From: an uncultured Pelagibacteraceae bacterium
Lineage (GTDB): Bacteria > Pseudomonadota > Alphaproteobacteria > Pelagibacterales > Pelagibacteraceae
DNA: 64,000 bases
Reading direction: 5' to 3'
Assembly: GCA_902588315.1 (NCBI GenBank)
Contig: CACIOP010000005.1
Coordinates: forward strand, 1 to 64,000
Shown here: positions 17,427 to 25,240 of the stretch, one piece after another
Numbering within the stretch: position 1 is the stretch's first letter
How the letters are laid out: the number at the start of each line of letters is the position of its first letter
The notes under the pieces: model-generated
What the model saw: the letters and a program-made list of their open reading frames with translations, nothing else
What the model was told of the DNA's origin: nothing
Databases searched by the model: none
Made by a program: the position numbers and the translations under genes

Positions 17427-18961
17427 AGAAAAAAATCAAAACAGCTCTCATCTCTGTATCCGATAAAAGTAATTTAAAACCATTGTTGAATATTTTAAAA
17501 AAGAACAAAATTAAAATAATTAGCTCGGGTGGTACTTATAAAGAAATTAAAAGATTAAAATTTAACTGTTTAGAAGTATCTGATTTTACCAATTCACCTG
17601 AGATTTTGGAGGGTAGAGTAAAAACTCTTCATCCAAAAATCCATGCAGGAATTTTAAATAAAAGAAAAAAAAAATCTCACTTAAAAGATCTTAAAGATAA
17701 TAATTTTGAGAATATTGATTTAGTCATAGTTAATTTTTATCCATTTGAGAACACTATAAAAAAAACAAATAATCATAAAAAAATTATTGAAAATATAGAT
17801 ATAGGTGGTCCTACTATGGTCAGATCTGCAGCAAAAAACTATTATGATGTAGCTGTAATAACTTCATCAGATCAGTATACGGAATTAATTCAAGAATTAA
17901 AAAAATTAAAAGGATCTACTTCTTTAGATTTTAGAGAAAAACTATCAAGAATAGCTTTTGCTGAAACTGCATATTATGACTCTGTAATTTCAAATTATTT
18001 TAACAAAAAAACAAATACTAATTTCCCTAGTAAAAAAATTTTTCATGGAAATCTAATTGAACAACTTAGATACGGAGAAAATCCTCATCAACAAAGTGCA
18101 ATTTATTCAAGTAATACTGATACTAAATTAAAACAAGTTCATGGAAAGCAATTAAGCTACAACAATTATAATGACATATTCAGTGCTCTAACTATTTCAA
18201 GATCTTTACCAAAAGAAAAAGGAACAGTCATAGTTAAACACGCAAATCCATGTGGTGTTTCTACTAAAAAAAATCACTTAGAAAGTTATAAATCTGCTCT
18301 TTCTTGTGACCCTGTAAGTGCTTTTGGTGGAATAGTATCATGTAATTTCAAAATTACTAAAAATTTAGCCTTAGAATTAAATAAATTGTTCTTAGAAGTA
18401 ATAATTGCAAATGGATTTGTTAATAGTGCTCTTAAGATATTAAAGACTAAAAAAAACTTAAGATTAATTGATAGATCTAATTATAATTCAGAAGAACTTC
18501 TTAAATTTGTATCATTTAACCAAAATATAATGCTACAATCTGAGGACTTAAGTGTATTTACAAAAAAAAATTTTAAAATTGTATCAAAACGGAAACCAAC
18601 ATCAAAACAACTTAAAGATCTAATTTTTGCTTTCAATGTATGTAGGTATGTCAAATCAAACGCAATAGTTTTAGCATCAAACGAAACCACTGTTGGTATT
18701 GGTTCTGGTCAACCAAGCAGATTAGATAGTTGTCAAATAGCAATAAATAAAATGAAAAAATTTAATCTTCAGAATGATAATTTAGTTGCTGCATCAGATG
18801 CATTCTTTCCTTTTGTAGATGGTATTGAAAAATTAGTCCAATCTGGTGTTAGAGCAGTAGTTCAGCCATCTGGATCAATAAGGGATAAAGAAATAATTAA
18901 CTTTGCAAATGAAACTGATACCGTGCTTGTTTTTTCAAATACAAGACACTTTAAGCATTAG
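17423..18961 (+). CDS. purH: Bifunctional AICAR transformylase / IMP cyclohydrolase PurH
   Basis: A 512-residue PurH that carries out the last two steps of de novo IMP synthesis. The N-terminal cyclohydrolase domain shows ISSGGTYKEIK, GRVKTLHPKIHAGIL and NIDIGGPTMVRSAAKN. The C-terminal transformylase domain shows RYGENPHQQSAIY, VKHANPCGVS and ASDAFFPFVDGIE. It overlaps the upstream heparinase-like gene by 4 bases, and its last 11 bases overlap the convergent pterin dehydratase gene. Confidence 0.97.
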   Translation: MKKKIKTALISVSDKSNLKPLLNILKKNKIKIISSGGTYKEIKRLKFNCLEVSDFTNSPEILEGRVKTLHPKIHAGILNKRKKKSHLKDLKDNNFENIDLVIVNFYPFENTIKKTNNHKKIIENIDIGGPTMVRSAAKNYYDVAVITSSDQYTELIQELKKLKGSTSLDFREKLSRIAFAETAYYDSVISNYFNKKTNTNFPSKKIFHGNLIEQLRYGENPHQQSAIYSSNTDTKLKQVHGKQLSYNNYNDIFSALTISRSLPKEKGTVIVKHANPCGVSTKKNHLESYKSALSCDPVSAFGGIVSCNFKITKNLALELNKLFLEVIIANGFVNSALKILKTKKNLRLIDRSNYNSEELLKFVSFNQNIMLQSEDLSVFTKKNFKIVSKRKPTSKQLKDLIFAFNVCRYVKSNAIVLASNETTVGIGSGQPSRLDSCQIAINKMKKFNLQNDNLVAASDAFFPFVDGIEKLVQSGVRAVVQPSGSIRDKEIINFANETDTVLVFSNTRHFKH

Positions 18962-19295
18962 ATATTTGATCTATTTTTGCGGCAAGAATAAAATCGCTCT
19001 CTGCTAAACCTTTTATCGCATGCGTAAATATTTTAATTCTTGCATAACCCCATCCAAACCATAGATCAGGATGATGACCTTCGGCTTCAGCTATTTGTCC
19101 AACTTTATTCACAAATTCTTGACTTTCTAAAAAGTTATCAAATTTAAAATTCTTGATTAAATGAAAGCCGTCAATTTTATCTTCTAAAACTTCCCAACCA
19201 TCAACTTTTTTTAGATATTTATGTATCTCCTCTGCATCAAATGGAGGAATATTTCCTTCACAAGGAACACACTTTTTATTTGCTAGATCACTCAT
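18951..19295 (-). CDS. phhB: 4a-hydroxytetrahydrobiopterin dehydratase
   Basis: A 114-residue pterin carbinolamine dehydratase. The family active-site signature is complete: EGHHPDLWFGWGYARIKIFTH followed by an Asp in GLAESD. The protein recycles 4a-hydroxytetrahydrobiopterin formed by aromatic amino acid hydroxylases. No phenylalanine hydroxylase gene lies nearby, so the role in this organism could differ, such as folate-related chemistry. It lies 10 bases downstream of the tRNA-Gly gene on the same strand. Confidence 0.92.
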   Translation of the reverse strand: MSDLANKKCVPCEGNIPPFDAEEIHKYLKKVDGWEVLEDKIDGFHLIKNFKFDNFLESQEFVNKVGQIAEAEGHHPDLWFGWGYARIKIFTHAIKGLAESDFILAAKIDQISNA

Positions 19296-19305
19296 AATTT
19301 TTTTT

Positions 19306-19380
19306 TGGAGCGGGCAAAGGGGGTCGAACCCTCGACCTTCTCGTTGGCAACGAGACGCTCTACCACTGAGCTATGCCCGC
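19306..19380 (-). tRNA. tRNA-Gly (GCC anticodon)
   Basis: Read on the minus strand, a 75-base cloverleaf including an encoded CCA end. The acceptor stem pairs GCGGGCA with TGCCCGC, the D arm is standard, the anticodon loop is TTGCCAA (GCC), the T arm has TTCGACC, and T is the discriminator base. It reads GGC/GGU glycine codons. Its first 38 bases and 59 bases of upstream DNA are duplicated 829 bases away (see 20172-20268). Confidence 0.97.
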
Positions 19381-19439
19381 TTATTCTATTACTGTTGAAA
19401 ATAGAAGCTTTTTAAAAATTTAGCAAGAGGCTATTTTAG
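19343..19439. repeat. 97 bp direct repeat, copy 1 (inside tRNA-Gly plus its upstream DNA)
   Basis: Identical to 20172-20268 at 95 of 97 positions by eye; the two differences are A/G and C/T in the far end (GCAAGAGGCTA versus GCAGGAGGTTA). It spans the 5' 38 bases of tRNA-Gly and 59 bases upstream of it, where the tRNA promoter must lie. Confidence 0.93.
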
Positions 19440-19451
19440 TAAAATTTGGAC

Positions 19452-19476
19452 CCAACTGTGTCCCACAGTGGATCCG
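19452..19476. repeat. 25 bp dyad repeat, copy 1
   Basis: CCAACTGTGTCCCACAGTGG followed by ATCCG. It contains the hairpin CTGTG-TCC-CACAG, extended by CCA/TGG around a one-base bulge. The second copy is at 20087-20111, so the pair brackets the pilin gene. Confidence 0.85.
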
Positions 19477-19514
19477 CATTAAAATAATCTGATTAAGGTT
19501 ATTGGACTCATTCT

Positions 19515-19532
19515 CAAGATTTAGTAATCTTG
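19515..19532 (+). other. Hairpin just before the pilin start codon
   Basis: Perfect 7 bp stem CAAGATT / AATCTTG with a TAGT loop, ending 4 bases before the GTG at 19537. There is no run of T after it, so it is not a standard terminator. It takes the place where a ribosome binding site would be expected and could block translation initiation or mark a recombination or processing site. Confidence 0.6.
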
Positions 19533-19536
19533 GATC

Positions 19537-20043
19537 GTGAAAAATAAAGGCTTCACTTTAATAGAACTTTTAGTCGTAGTAGCAATTATAGGTATTCTCG
19601 CTGCAGTAGGTGTAGTTGCTTATAGTGGGTATACGAGTGGCGCTAAAAAGGCAGCAACTAAGTCTCAACACAAAACTGTTGTAAAGTTTATGCAATCAGA
19701 AATAATGAAATGTTCACTTGGAGAAACCAATTTGACATTAAAAAACTCCCAAGGATCTAGTGTTTCTATTTCCTGCAATAAATCTTCTGTTAACACAATC
19801 ACTTTAGGAAGTAGATTTGTTGATCATTTTAAAGGAGACGGTTTTAAGAATCCATTTAACAATCCAGATAATAATGGTTCACTACACGCAACTACGGGCA
19901 ACAGTCCAGTTCTTGGACAAACAAGAATTGTTAATGCTGGTGGGAATAAAATACAAATAGTAACAAAATTTGATGGTAGTAGTGGACAGTGGTCAGGAAA
20001 TCAAAACGAGGTATTGATCACAGAAATTTTAGATGAAAGATAA
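19537..20043 (+). CDS. Type IV prepilin-like / pseudopilin protein
   Basis: A 168-residue class III prepilin with a 5-residue leader and the cleavage/methylation site KG|FTLIEL, Glu at mature position 5, and a hydrophobic helix VVVAIIGILAAVGVVAY. The remaining head domain carries two Cys (MKCSLG and ISCNKS) about 25 residues apart, probably a disulfide. It begins with GTG without a clear Shine-Dalgarno. No pilus assembly genes are adjacent, so secretion and assembly must rely on loci elsewhere. It lies inside the tRNA-Gly-bounded segment and is in the accessory category; its role could be DNA uptake or adhesion, by inference. Confidence 0.85.
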   Translation: MKNKGFTLIELLVVVAIIGILAAVGVVAYSGYTSGAKKAATKSQHKTVVKFMQSEIMKCSLGETNLTLKNSQGSSVSISCNKSSVNTITLGSRFVDHFKGDGFKNPFNNPDNNGSLHATTGNSPVLGQTRIVNAGGNKIQIVTKFDGSSGQWSGNQNEVLITEILDER

Positions 20044-20083
20044 AGGCTTCACCCTAGTTACACAGCTACACAGCAAGTTTTAG
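20033..20083 (+). pseudogene. Truncated second prepilin start
   Basis: ATG at 20033 overlaps the end of the pilin gene and reads MKDKGFTLVTQLHSKF then stop. The KGFTLV core equals the prepilin peptidase site of the gene upstream, and the DNA word AAAGGCTTCAC is shared between both. The hydrophobic helix is missing after eight residues. It looks like the remnant of a second pilin gene that was deleted or replaced. Confidence 0.55.
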
Positions 20084-20086
20084 TCA

Positions 20087-20111
20087 CCAACTGTGTCCCA
20101 TAGTGGATCCG
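20087..20111. repeat. 25 bp dyad repeat, copy 2
   Basis: CCAACTGTGTCCCATAGTGG followed by ATCCG. It differs from copy 1 (19452-19476) at a single base (C to T), which turns one G-C pair of the hairpin stem into a G-U-type pair, so the stem still forms in RNA. Confidence 0.85.
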
Positions 20112-20171
20112 AAACATGTGATGATGAAAATTAACTAGGCTTTGCAATGAAAAGAAATCGTGGACTACCTT

Positions 20172-20209
20172 GTTGGCAACGAGACGCTCTACCACTGAGC
20201 TATGCCCGC
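20172..20209 (-). pseudogene. tRNA-Gly 5' half (truncated copy)
   Basis: Thirty-eight bases identical to the 5' half of tRNA-Gly(GCC), ending in the anticodon loop. On the minus strand the sequence after the break reads AAGGTAG instead of GAGAAGGTC, so the anticodon stem cannot close. Upstream DNA is kept, so it could still be transcribed from the duplicated promoter region. Confidence 0.85.
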
Positions 20210-20268
20210 TTATTCTATTACTGTTGAAAATAGAAGCTTTTTAAAAATTTAGCAGGAGGTTATTTTAG
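20172..20268. repeat. 97 bp direct repeat, copy 2
   Basis: Second copy of the repeat at 19343-19439, exactly 829 bases downstream. It holds the 5' half of tRNA-Gly in the same orientation plus the upstream region. After it the sequence is unrelated and leads to the LON-domain gene. Confidence 0.93.
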
Positions 20269-20322
20269 GTTTGTGACAAACTTCAATATTATTAAAAAAA
20301 ATTAATATGTTATATTTTGAAT

Positions 20323-20967
20323 ATGAAAAAAGAAGATCTTCCAAATAAAATCCCAGTGTTTCCTCTGAGCAATTTTATAATATTTCCAAATACCACTGTA
20401 CCATTAAATATATTCGAACCACGTTATATAGATATGATAAACGATAGTATGAAATCGAATAAATTAATTGGAATGATTCAACCAAAAACTTCAAATATTG
20501 ACCAAATTAAACCTGAATTACATGAAGTTGGTTGTCTTGGAAAAATCACCAGTTTTAAAGAAACTGAAGATGGCAGGTTCTTAATTGAAGTTAAAGGTTT
20601 AATTAGGTTTAGAAAAATTACAGAGTTGAGTACAGAAAATAAATATAGAATCTTGGAAGTAAACTTTAAAGATTTCTATCAAGACCTAGAAGATAAAAAA
20701 GAGAATTTGAAGTTTTCTGATCTTGAGTTGATTTTTAAAGATTTGAAATCATTGTTTGAAAAAAGAGGATTTATAATTAATTGGAAAGCTCTAGAGAAAC
20801 AAAGTCTTGATGAAACAATTAATGCACTTGCAATGGCATCTCCATTTTCTTTGGAAGAAAAACAAGTTTTGTTAGAAGCAAAAAATTTAAATAATAGAAA
20901 AGAAAAAATTTCTCAGATTTTAAGTACTTATACTTTCGATAATTTTGATAACACAACAATTCAATAA
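20323..20967 (+). CDS. LON peptidase substrate-binding domain protein
   Basis: A 214-residue protein starting at ATG 20323; the ORF track starts six bases earlier at a TTG. It contains the N-terminal domain of Lon without the ATPase or protease parts: PVFPLSNFIIFPNTTVPLNIFEPRY, MIQPK, EVGCLGKI and RFLIEVKGLIRFR. Stand-alone LON domains are common in alphaproteobacteria, with unclear function, possibly in protein recognition. It follows the tRNA-half repeat and is convergent with the UbiH-family gene, whose stop is one base away. Confidence 0.9.
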   Translation: MKKEDLPNKIPVFPLSNFIIFPNTTVPLNIFEPRYIDMINDSMKSNKLIGMIQPKTSNIDQIKPELHEVGCLGKITSFKETEDGRFLIEVKGLIRFRKITELSTENKYRILEVNFKDFYQDLEDKKENLKFSDLELIFKDLKSLFEKRGFIINWKALEKQSLDETINALAMASPFSLEEKQVLLEAKNLNNRKEKISQILSTYTFDNFDNTTIQ

Positions 20968-20968
20968 C

Positions 20969-22045
20969 TTAAAAGTTTATTCCCTTATCAGCAACTTTGG
21001 TAAATAATTTATTTATAAATTGGTTTTTACCTAAATATTTCACATATTTGCTTAAAATATTATTATTAAATTTTCTCTCGAAGTCAAAAAATTCTTGAAC
21101 CAAATCAATACTATTTGAAAAAATATAATTTTTATGTTTTGAATTTTTTTCAAATTCATAATTTACACAACTGTCAATAGGCAAACCCAAATCTATTTTA
21201 TTTTTAATAATGTTAATAAAAAGTTTTACATCTCTAATTGTCATATTAAACCCCTGACCAGCAAGCGGGTGAATTCTATGCAGCAAATCACCAAAAGCTA
21301 AAATATTATTATGATAATAGGATCTTAAATTAAAAGATTTTAATTTAAAATTTTCAATTTTCTCAATTTTTTTTATTTTATATTTAATATTATGTTGATT
21401 GATGAGATGGATTATTTTTTTTTTATCAAAATCTTTTGAATTATAAATTGAATAAACAATTGAAGTTTTATCTTTTGATAATGGTAAAAAAGCAAGTGGG
21501 CCAATTGTAGTGAATATTTGAACAGCAATTTGGTTTGAAATTTTTTCATGATTAATTACAGTTGTATAGGCTGAACTATTGTAAGATTTTTCGATTTTTT
21601 TACTAAAGTATTTTTTTGTGAAAGCATTATTGCAATCAGTGTTTAATATTAAATTATATTTTTCTTGTTTTATTATTTTTTTTTTTGATTTTATTTTATT
21701 AAAATATTTATTTTTTAATAAATTTTTATTTAAAACTTCATATAACTGGTGGTTTTTTATTATTGAAAAAAGTTGTTTACCACTATTTTCAAAATTTAAT
21801 ATTTTTTCATTTTTATTTTTATCTGTATAAATCTCGATTTTTTTTAATTTCCAACTAATTTTTTCTATATTTACTATATTTCTATTAAAATAATCAAAAT
21901 TGCTTTTTGAAATACCAATCGTTCTAGAACGATTAATTTTATGATTTTTATTTAATGAAAATAAATCAACAAAAATATTTTGATTAACTAAAGCTTTTGC
22001 CAAAGTTAAAGCAGTTAAACCTGAACCAAGTATACAAACTCTCAT
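20969..22045 (-). CDS. UbiH/UbiF/VisC-family FAD-dependent hydroxylase
   Basis: About 358 residues from the ATG at 22045; the ORF track extends to a TTG at 22084, but MRVCILGSGLTALTLAKAL is the true dinucleotide-binding start. The second FAD motif is FGDLLHRIHPLAGQGFNMTIRD, typical of COQ6/UbiH/UbiF/UbiI hydroxylases that act on the ubiquinone ring. The middle is unusually Lys/Asn-rich and diverged. Which ring position it hydroxylates cannot be read from sequence. It is divergent from ftsK, with about 60 bases between starts. Confidence 0.85.
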   Translation of the reverse strand: MRVCILGSGLTALTLAKALVNQNIFVDLFSLNKNHKINRSRTIGISKSNFDYFNRNIVNIEKISWKLKKIEIYTDKNKNEKILNFENSGKQLFSIIKNHQLYEVLNKNLLKNKYFNKIKSKKKIIKQEKYNLILNTDCNNAFTKKYFSKKIEKSYNSSAYTTVINHEKISNQIAVQIFTTIGPLAFLPLSKDKTSIVYSIYNSKDFDKKKIIHLINQHNIKYKIKKIEKIENFKLKSFNLRSYYHNNILAFGDLLHRIHPLAGQGFNMTIRDVKLFINIIKNKIDLGLPIDSCVNYEFEKNSKHKNYIFSNSIDLVQEFFDFERKFNNNILSKYVKYLGKNQFINKLFTKVADKGINF

Positions 22046-22107
22046 ATTATTTTTAATTTTAACAAGAAAAATTAGATGATACAAAGTGGTAAAATTGATT
22101 CATAAAT

Positions 22108-24192
22108 ATGGACATAAAAAAAACAGCTAATTCATTTGTGAATTTTACTATTAAAAGAATAGCAGAAATTTTCGGGATAACTGCTTTCTGTGCTGGGGTT
22201 TTATTATTATTGGCACTGATAACCTATTCACCAGAAGACCCTAATTTCATTTTTCCAGAAAATACGAAAATTGAAAATATTTTGGGTTTTCAAGGAGGTT
22301 TTGTTTCAGATGTATTTTTTCAATCAATAGGCCTAGTTTCGTATCTCTTCTCATTTACTTTGATTGTAACTGGTATCAACATTATTAGAAGTAAAGAATT
22401 TTTTTTAATAATTGAAAATATATTCTTTGCAATAATTTATTGTATTTTTGGAACTTTATTTTTTGCACATTATTATTCAGAAGCGTTTACTCTGTATATA
22501 AATGGCAATGGTGGCTTTATAGGTGCTTATTTAAATCAAACATTTTTAAATTCAATAATTTTAATTAATGAGTTAACATTTTATTACTTATTAATTTTTT
22601 TAATTATTTTTTTATTTTTGATCAGTATTAATTTTCATCCAAAAAAATTTTATGAATTAATTAAAAATATAAATCAAGTTTTTACAAAAAAAGAAAAGAG
22701 AAATTATACTGATAAAAGTGAAGTAATCAGTGAATACATCCCTCAAGAAGAAATAAAAAATCTTATTCAAGAGGATTTGCCTTTTATAAAGGCTGAGACT
22801 AAAAGTAAAAATATAAATAAATTTAAATTACCAGACTTAGATTTATTGAAAATACCTTCTAAAAAAGAGAGGGAAAATCTTGAAAAAAGTGAAACACAAG
22901 ATCCTGAATTTTTAGAAAAAATTCTAAAAGATTTTGGTGTTAATGGCAATATCAAGAAAGTAAGCCATGGACCTGTAGTAACTTTAAATGAATTTGAACC
23001 AGCTGCAGGTGTTAAGGTATCAAAAGTAATTAATTTATCTGATGACATTGCAAGAAATACCAGTTCAGAGTCTGCAAGAATAGCTACAATACCTGGAAGC
23101 AATACTGTCGGCATTGAACTGCCAAACAATGTTAGAGAAAATGTTTATTTAAGTGAAATTTTAAACAACCCTGATTTCAAAAAAAGAGACATCAAATTGC
23201 CGATCGCATTAGGAAAAAGTATTTCAGGGAAACCTATAGTCGGGGACTTATCCTCAATGCCCCATTTACTTATTGCTGGTACAACAGGGTCAGGTAAATC
23301 AGTCTGCATCAATACAATTATTTTGTCTCTTCTCTACCGACATGCTCCAGAAAAATGTAAATTTATTTTGATAGATCCAAAAATGCTTGAACTTTCAACA
23401 TATGAAGGAATTCCACATTTGTTGTGCCCTGTAATAACAGAAGCGAAGAAAGCTGCTTCCGTTCTTGGTTGGGTGGTTAAGGAAATGGAGAGCAGATATA
23501 GACTTATGACTAAAGAAGGAGTTAGAAACATCGATAGCTATAATACAAAACACAAACTTCCAATGCCCTATATAGTTGTTGTTGTTGATGAAATGTCAGA
23601 TTTAATGTTGGTAGCGGGTAAAGAAATTGAAAACTATATCCAAAAATTATCACAAATGGCAAGAGCGGCAGGAATTCATATCATTATGGCTACTCAAAGA
23701 CCTAGTGTTGATGTAATTACTGGAACAATTAAAGCAAATTTTCCAACAAGGATATCATTTCAAGTTACCTCAAAAATAGATAGTAGAACAATTTTGGGTG
23801 AGCAAGGAGCAGAACAATTATTAGGAAAAGGAGATATGTTATATATGTCTTCTGCTAATCGTATAGTAAGAATTCATGCTCCTTTCGTTTCAGATGGTGA
23901 AATTGAACAAATTAATAATTTTTTAAGATCACAGTCTGAGCCTGATTATGTTGATGAAATTTTAAACTTTGCAGATGAAAAGGAGATGAGTGATAACCAA
24001 GATCTAGGTGATAAAGACGAACTCTATCAACAAGCTTTAGAAATTGTAAGATCAGAAGGAAAGGCTTCCACCTCTTTTTTACAAAGAAAACTCCAAATTG
24101 GTTACAACAGAGCTGCAAGAATAATTGATATGATGGAAGCAGATGGAATTGTTAGCAAGGCCAATCACGTTGGTAAAAGAGATGTTCTGTGA
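22108..24192 (+). CDS. ftsK: DNA translocase FtsK
   Basis: A 694-residue FtsK/SpoIIIE, shorter than the E. coli protein because the linker is brief. It has four N-terminal membrane helices (to about residue 185), then the motor domain with Walker A GTTGSGKSV near residue 391 and Walker B YIVVVVDEMSDLM, then the DNA-reading gamma winged-helix domain EIVRSEGKASTSFLQRKLQIGYNRAARI at the C-terminus. It anchors at the septum and pumps chromosome DNA toward dif. Its stop overlaps the lolA start. Confidence 0.97.
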   Translation: MDIKKTANSFVNFTIKRIAEIFGITAFCAGVLLLLALITYSPEDPNFIFPENTKIENILGFQGGFVSDVFFQSIGLVSYLFSFTLIVTGINIIRSKEFFLIIENIFFAIIYCIFGTLFFAHYYSEAFTLYINGNGGFIGAYLNQTFLNSIILINELTFYYLLIFLIIFLFLISINFHPKKFYELIKNINQVFTKKEKRNYTDKSEVISEYIPQEEIKNLIQEDLPFIKAETKSKNINKFKLPDLDLLKIPSKKERENLEKSETQDPEFLEKILKDFGVNGNIKKVSHGPVVTLNEFEPAAGVKVSKVINLSDDIARNTSSESARIATIPGSNTVGIELPNNVRENVYLSEILNNPDFKKRDIKLPIALGKSISGKPIVGDLSSMPHLLIAGTTGSGKSVCINTIILSLLYRHAPEKCKFILIDPKMLELSTYEGIPHLLCPVITEAKKAASVLGWVVKEMESRYRLMTKEGVRNIDSYNTKHKLPMPYIVVVVDEMSDLMLVAGKEIENYIQKLSQMARAAGIHIIMATQRPSVDVITGTIKANFPTRISFQVTSKIDSRTILGEQGAEQLLGKGDMLYMSSANRIVRIHAPFVSDGEIEQINNFLRSQSEPDYVDEILNFADEKEMSDNQDLGDKDELYQQALEIVRSEGKASTSFLQRKLQIGYNRAARIIDMMEADGIVSKANHVGKRDVL

Positions 24193-24740
24193 TGTTAAAA
24201 TTATATTTAGTAATAATCTTCTTTGTTTTAACGTTTAATTCAAATGCAGAAATAAAAGAGAAAATTATTCAAAACCTTAAGAATATAAAAAATTTAGATT
24301 TTAAATTTGAACAAAATGTTAATGGTAAAATAGAGAATGGTAATTGTACGATAGAATATCCAAAAAAAATATTTTGTGAATATGCGAGAAGTAACAATAA
24401 AATTTTAGTTTCGAATGGAAAATCTTTAGTTGTTAAAACTATTTCTAGTTATTATCGGTATCCTTTAAAAAAAACCCCGTTGAATGTTATTTTGGATAAA
24501 AATATTCTAATCAAAAAAATTGAATCTTTAAAAGAAATAAAAATAGATAATAATCTTATTAAATTTACAATTTTAGAAAATAATAACGAAATAAATATAT
24601 TTTTTGATAAACAAACGTATGATTTAATTGGTTGGCAAAATACAGACATGTATCAAAATTTTAATATTACCTTCCTTTCATCTATTAGAAAAAATAGGGT
24701 GCTGTCTAAGAATTTATTTAATATACCTGCTCAAAATTAA
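24192..24740 (+). CDS. lolA: Outer-membrane lipoprotein carrier protein LolA
   Basis: About 182 residues from the ATG at 24192; a GTG three bases earlier is the alternative. A signal peptide ends at FNSNA. The periplasmic part has LKNIKNLDFKFEQNVNGK and IEYPKKIFCEYA, matching LolA's start, where W/F-rich and CRYxxP-like residues occur. It ferries lipoproteins from the LolCDE complex to the outer membrane. ftsK-lolA is a typical proteobacterial order. Overlap with ftsK is one base. Confidence 0.85.
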   Translation: MLKLYLVIIFFVLTFNSNAEIKEKIIQNLKNIKNLDFKFEQNVNGKIENGNCTIEYPKKIFCEYARSNNKILVSNGKSLVVKTISSYYRYPLKKTPLNVILDKNILIKKIESLKEIKIDNNLIKFTILENNNEINIFFDKQTYDLIGWQNTDMYQNFNITFLSSIRKNRVLSKNLFNIPAQN

Positions 24741-25240
24741 ATATTTAATATTTCAGTTTTAAATATTTTCATGCCTCTTGAAATATAATTACTTAAAGCA
24801 TTTTTATGATCTAAAGAACAAGTATGTACCCAAACTCGTTTGGTATTGTTTACAAAAGATTTTTTAATGGCTTCTGACAATAAAAAGGATCCTAATTTTT
24901 TATTTTGATATTCTTCTAAAATTCCAAAATATGCAATTTCTGTTTCACTATTTTCTGAATGAAAAATTAATTCAAAAAATCCTACTAATTCATCCTTATT
25001 TTTTAAAACATAGGAATTAACATTTTTAGAGGAAACATAATTAATCCATTTTTCTTCTGACCAAGTAAGTCTATCTACCCACTTATGTTTTTTACCAATA
25101 TTTTTATAAAAAAATTTATTTAGTTGAAAATTAATTGGATTTATTAAACTTAAAGAATAATCTTCAGAGGGTTTGTTTCCTTCGTTAAGATCTTGAAGTG
25201 AGTTAATTTCTAAGTAATTTCTTTTAACTTCTTCTGTCAC
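24737..25240 (-). CDS. GNAT family N-acetyltransferase
   Basis: A 167-residue acetyltransferase. The acetyl-CoA motif region is visible as EIAYFGILEEYQNKKLGSFLLSEAI, followed by VWVHTCSLDHKNALSNYISRGM, which is the usual end of the fold. It begins with GTG that overlaps the HIT gene stop (GTGA), so it is coupled to the histidine operon and is its last gene. Acceptor substrate unknown. Confidence 0.85.
   Translation of the reverse strand: MTEEVKRNYLEINSLQDLNEGNKPSEDYSLSLINPINFQLNKFFYKNIGKKHKWVDRLTWSEEKWINYVSSKNVNSYVLKNKDELVGFFELIFHSENSETEIAYFGILEEYQNKKLGSFLLSEAIKKSFVNNTKRVWVHTCSLDHKNALSNYISRGMKIFKTEILNI

Larger units (their letters stand above)
19343..20171. mobile_element. 829 bp tRNA-Gly-anchored segment carrying a pilin-like gene
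   Basis: The segment between the start of one 97 bp repeat (19343) and the start of the second (20172). One boundary lies exactly in the anticodon loop of tRNA-Gly, the classic crossover site of tyrosine-recombinase elements. The full tRNA is kept at one end and a 5' half remains at the other. Inside are a GTG-started pilin gene, a hairpin, two 25 bp dyad repeats and a truncated second prepilin start. No integrase or transposase gene is present. I infer a non-autonomous integrated cassette; simple tandem duplication followed by insertion is the alternative. Confidence 0.6.

Noticed and set aside
20044-20171. An integrase or excisionase gene in the element
   Set aside because: All frames between the pilin stop and the second repeat are short and show no recombinase motif.
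20317-20322. TTG start of the LON-domain gene in the ORF track
   Set aside because: An ATG six bases later gives the same protein without a rare start.
22767-23129. 120-residue ORF opposite ftsK
   Set aside because: Antisense frame within a conserved domain; no motifs.
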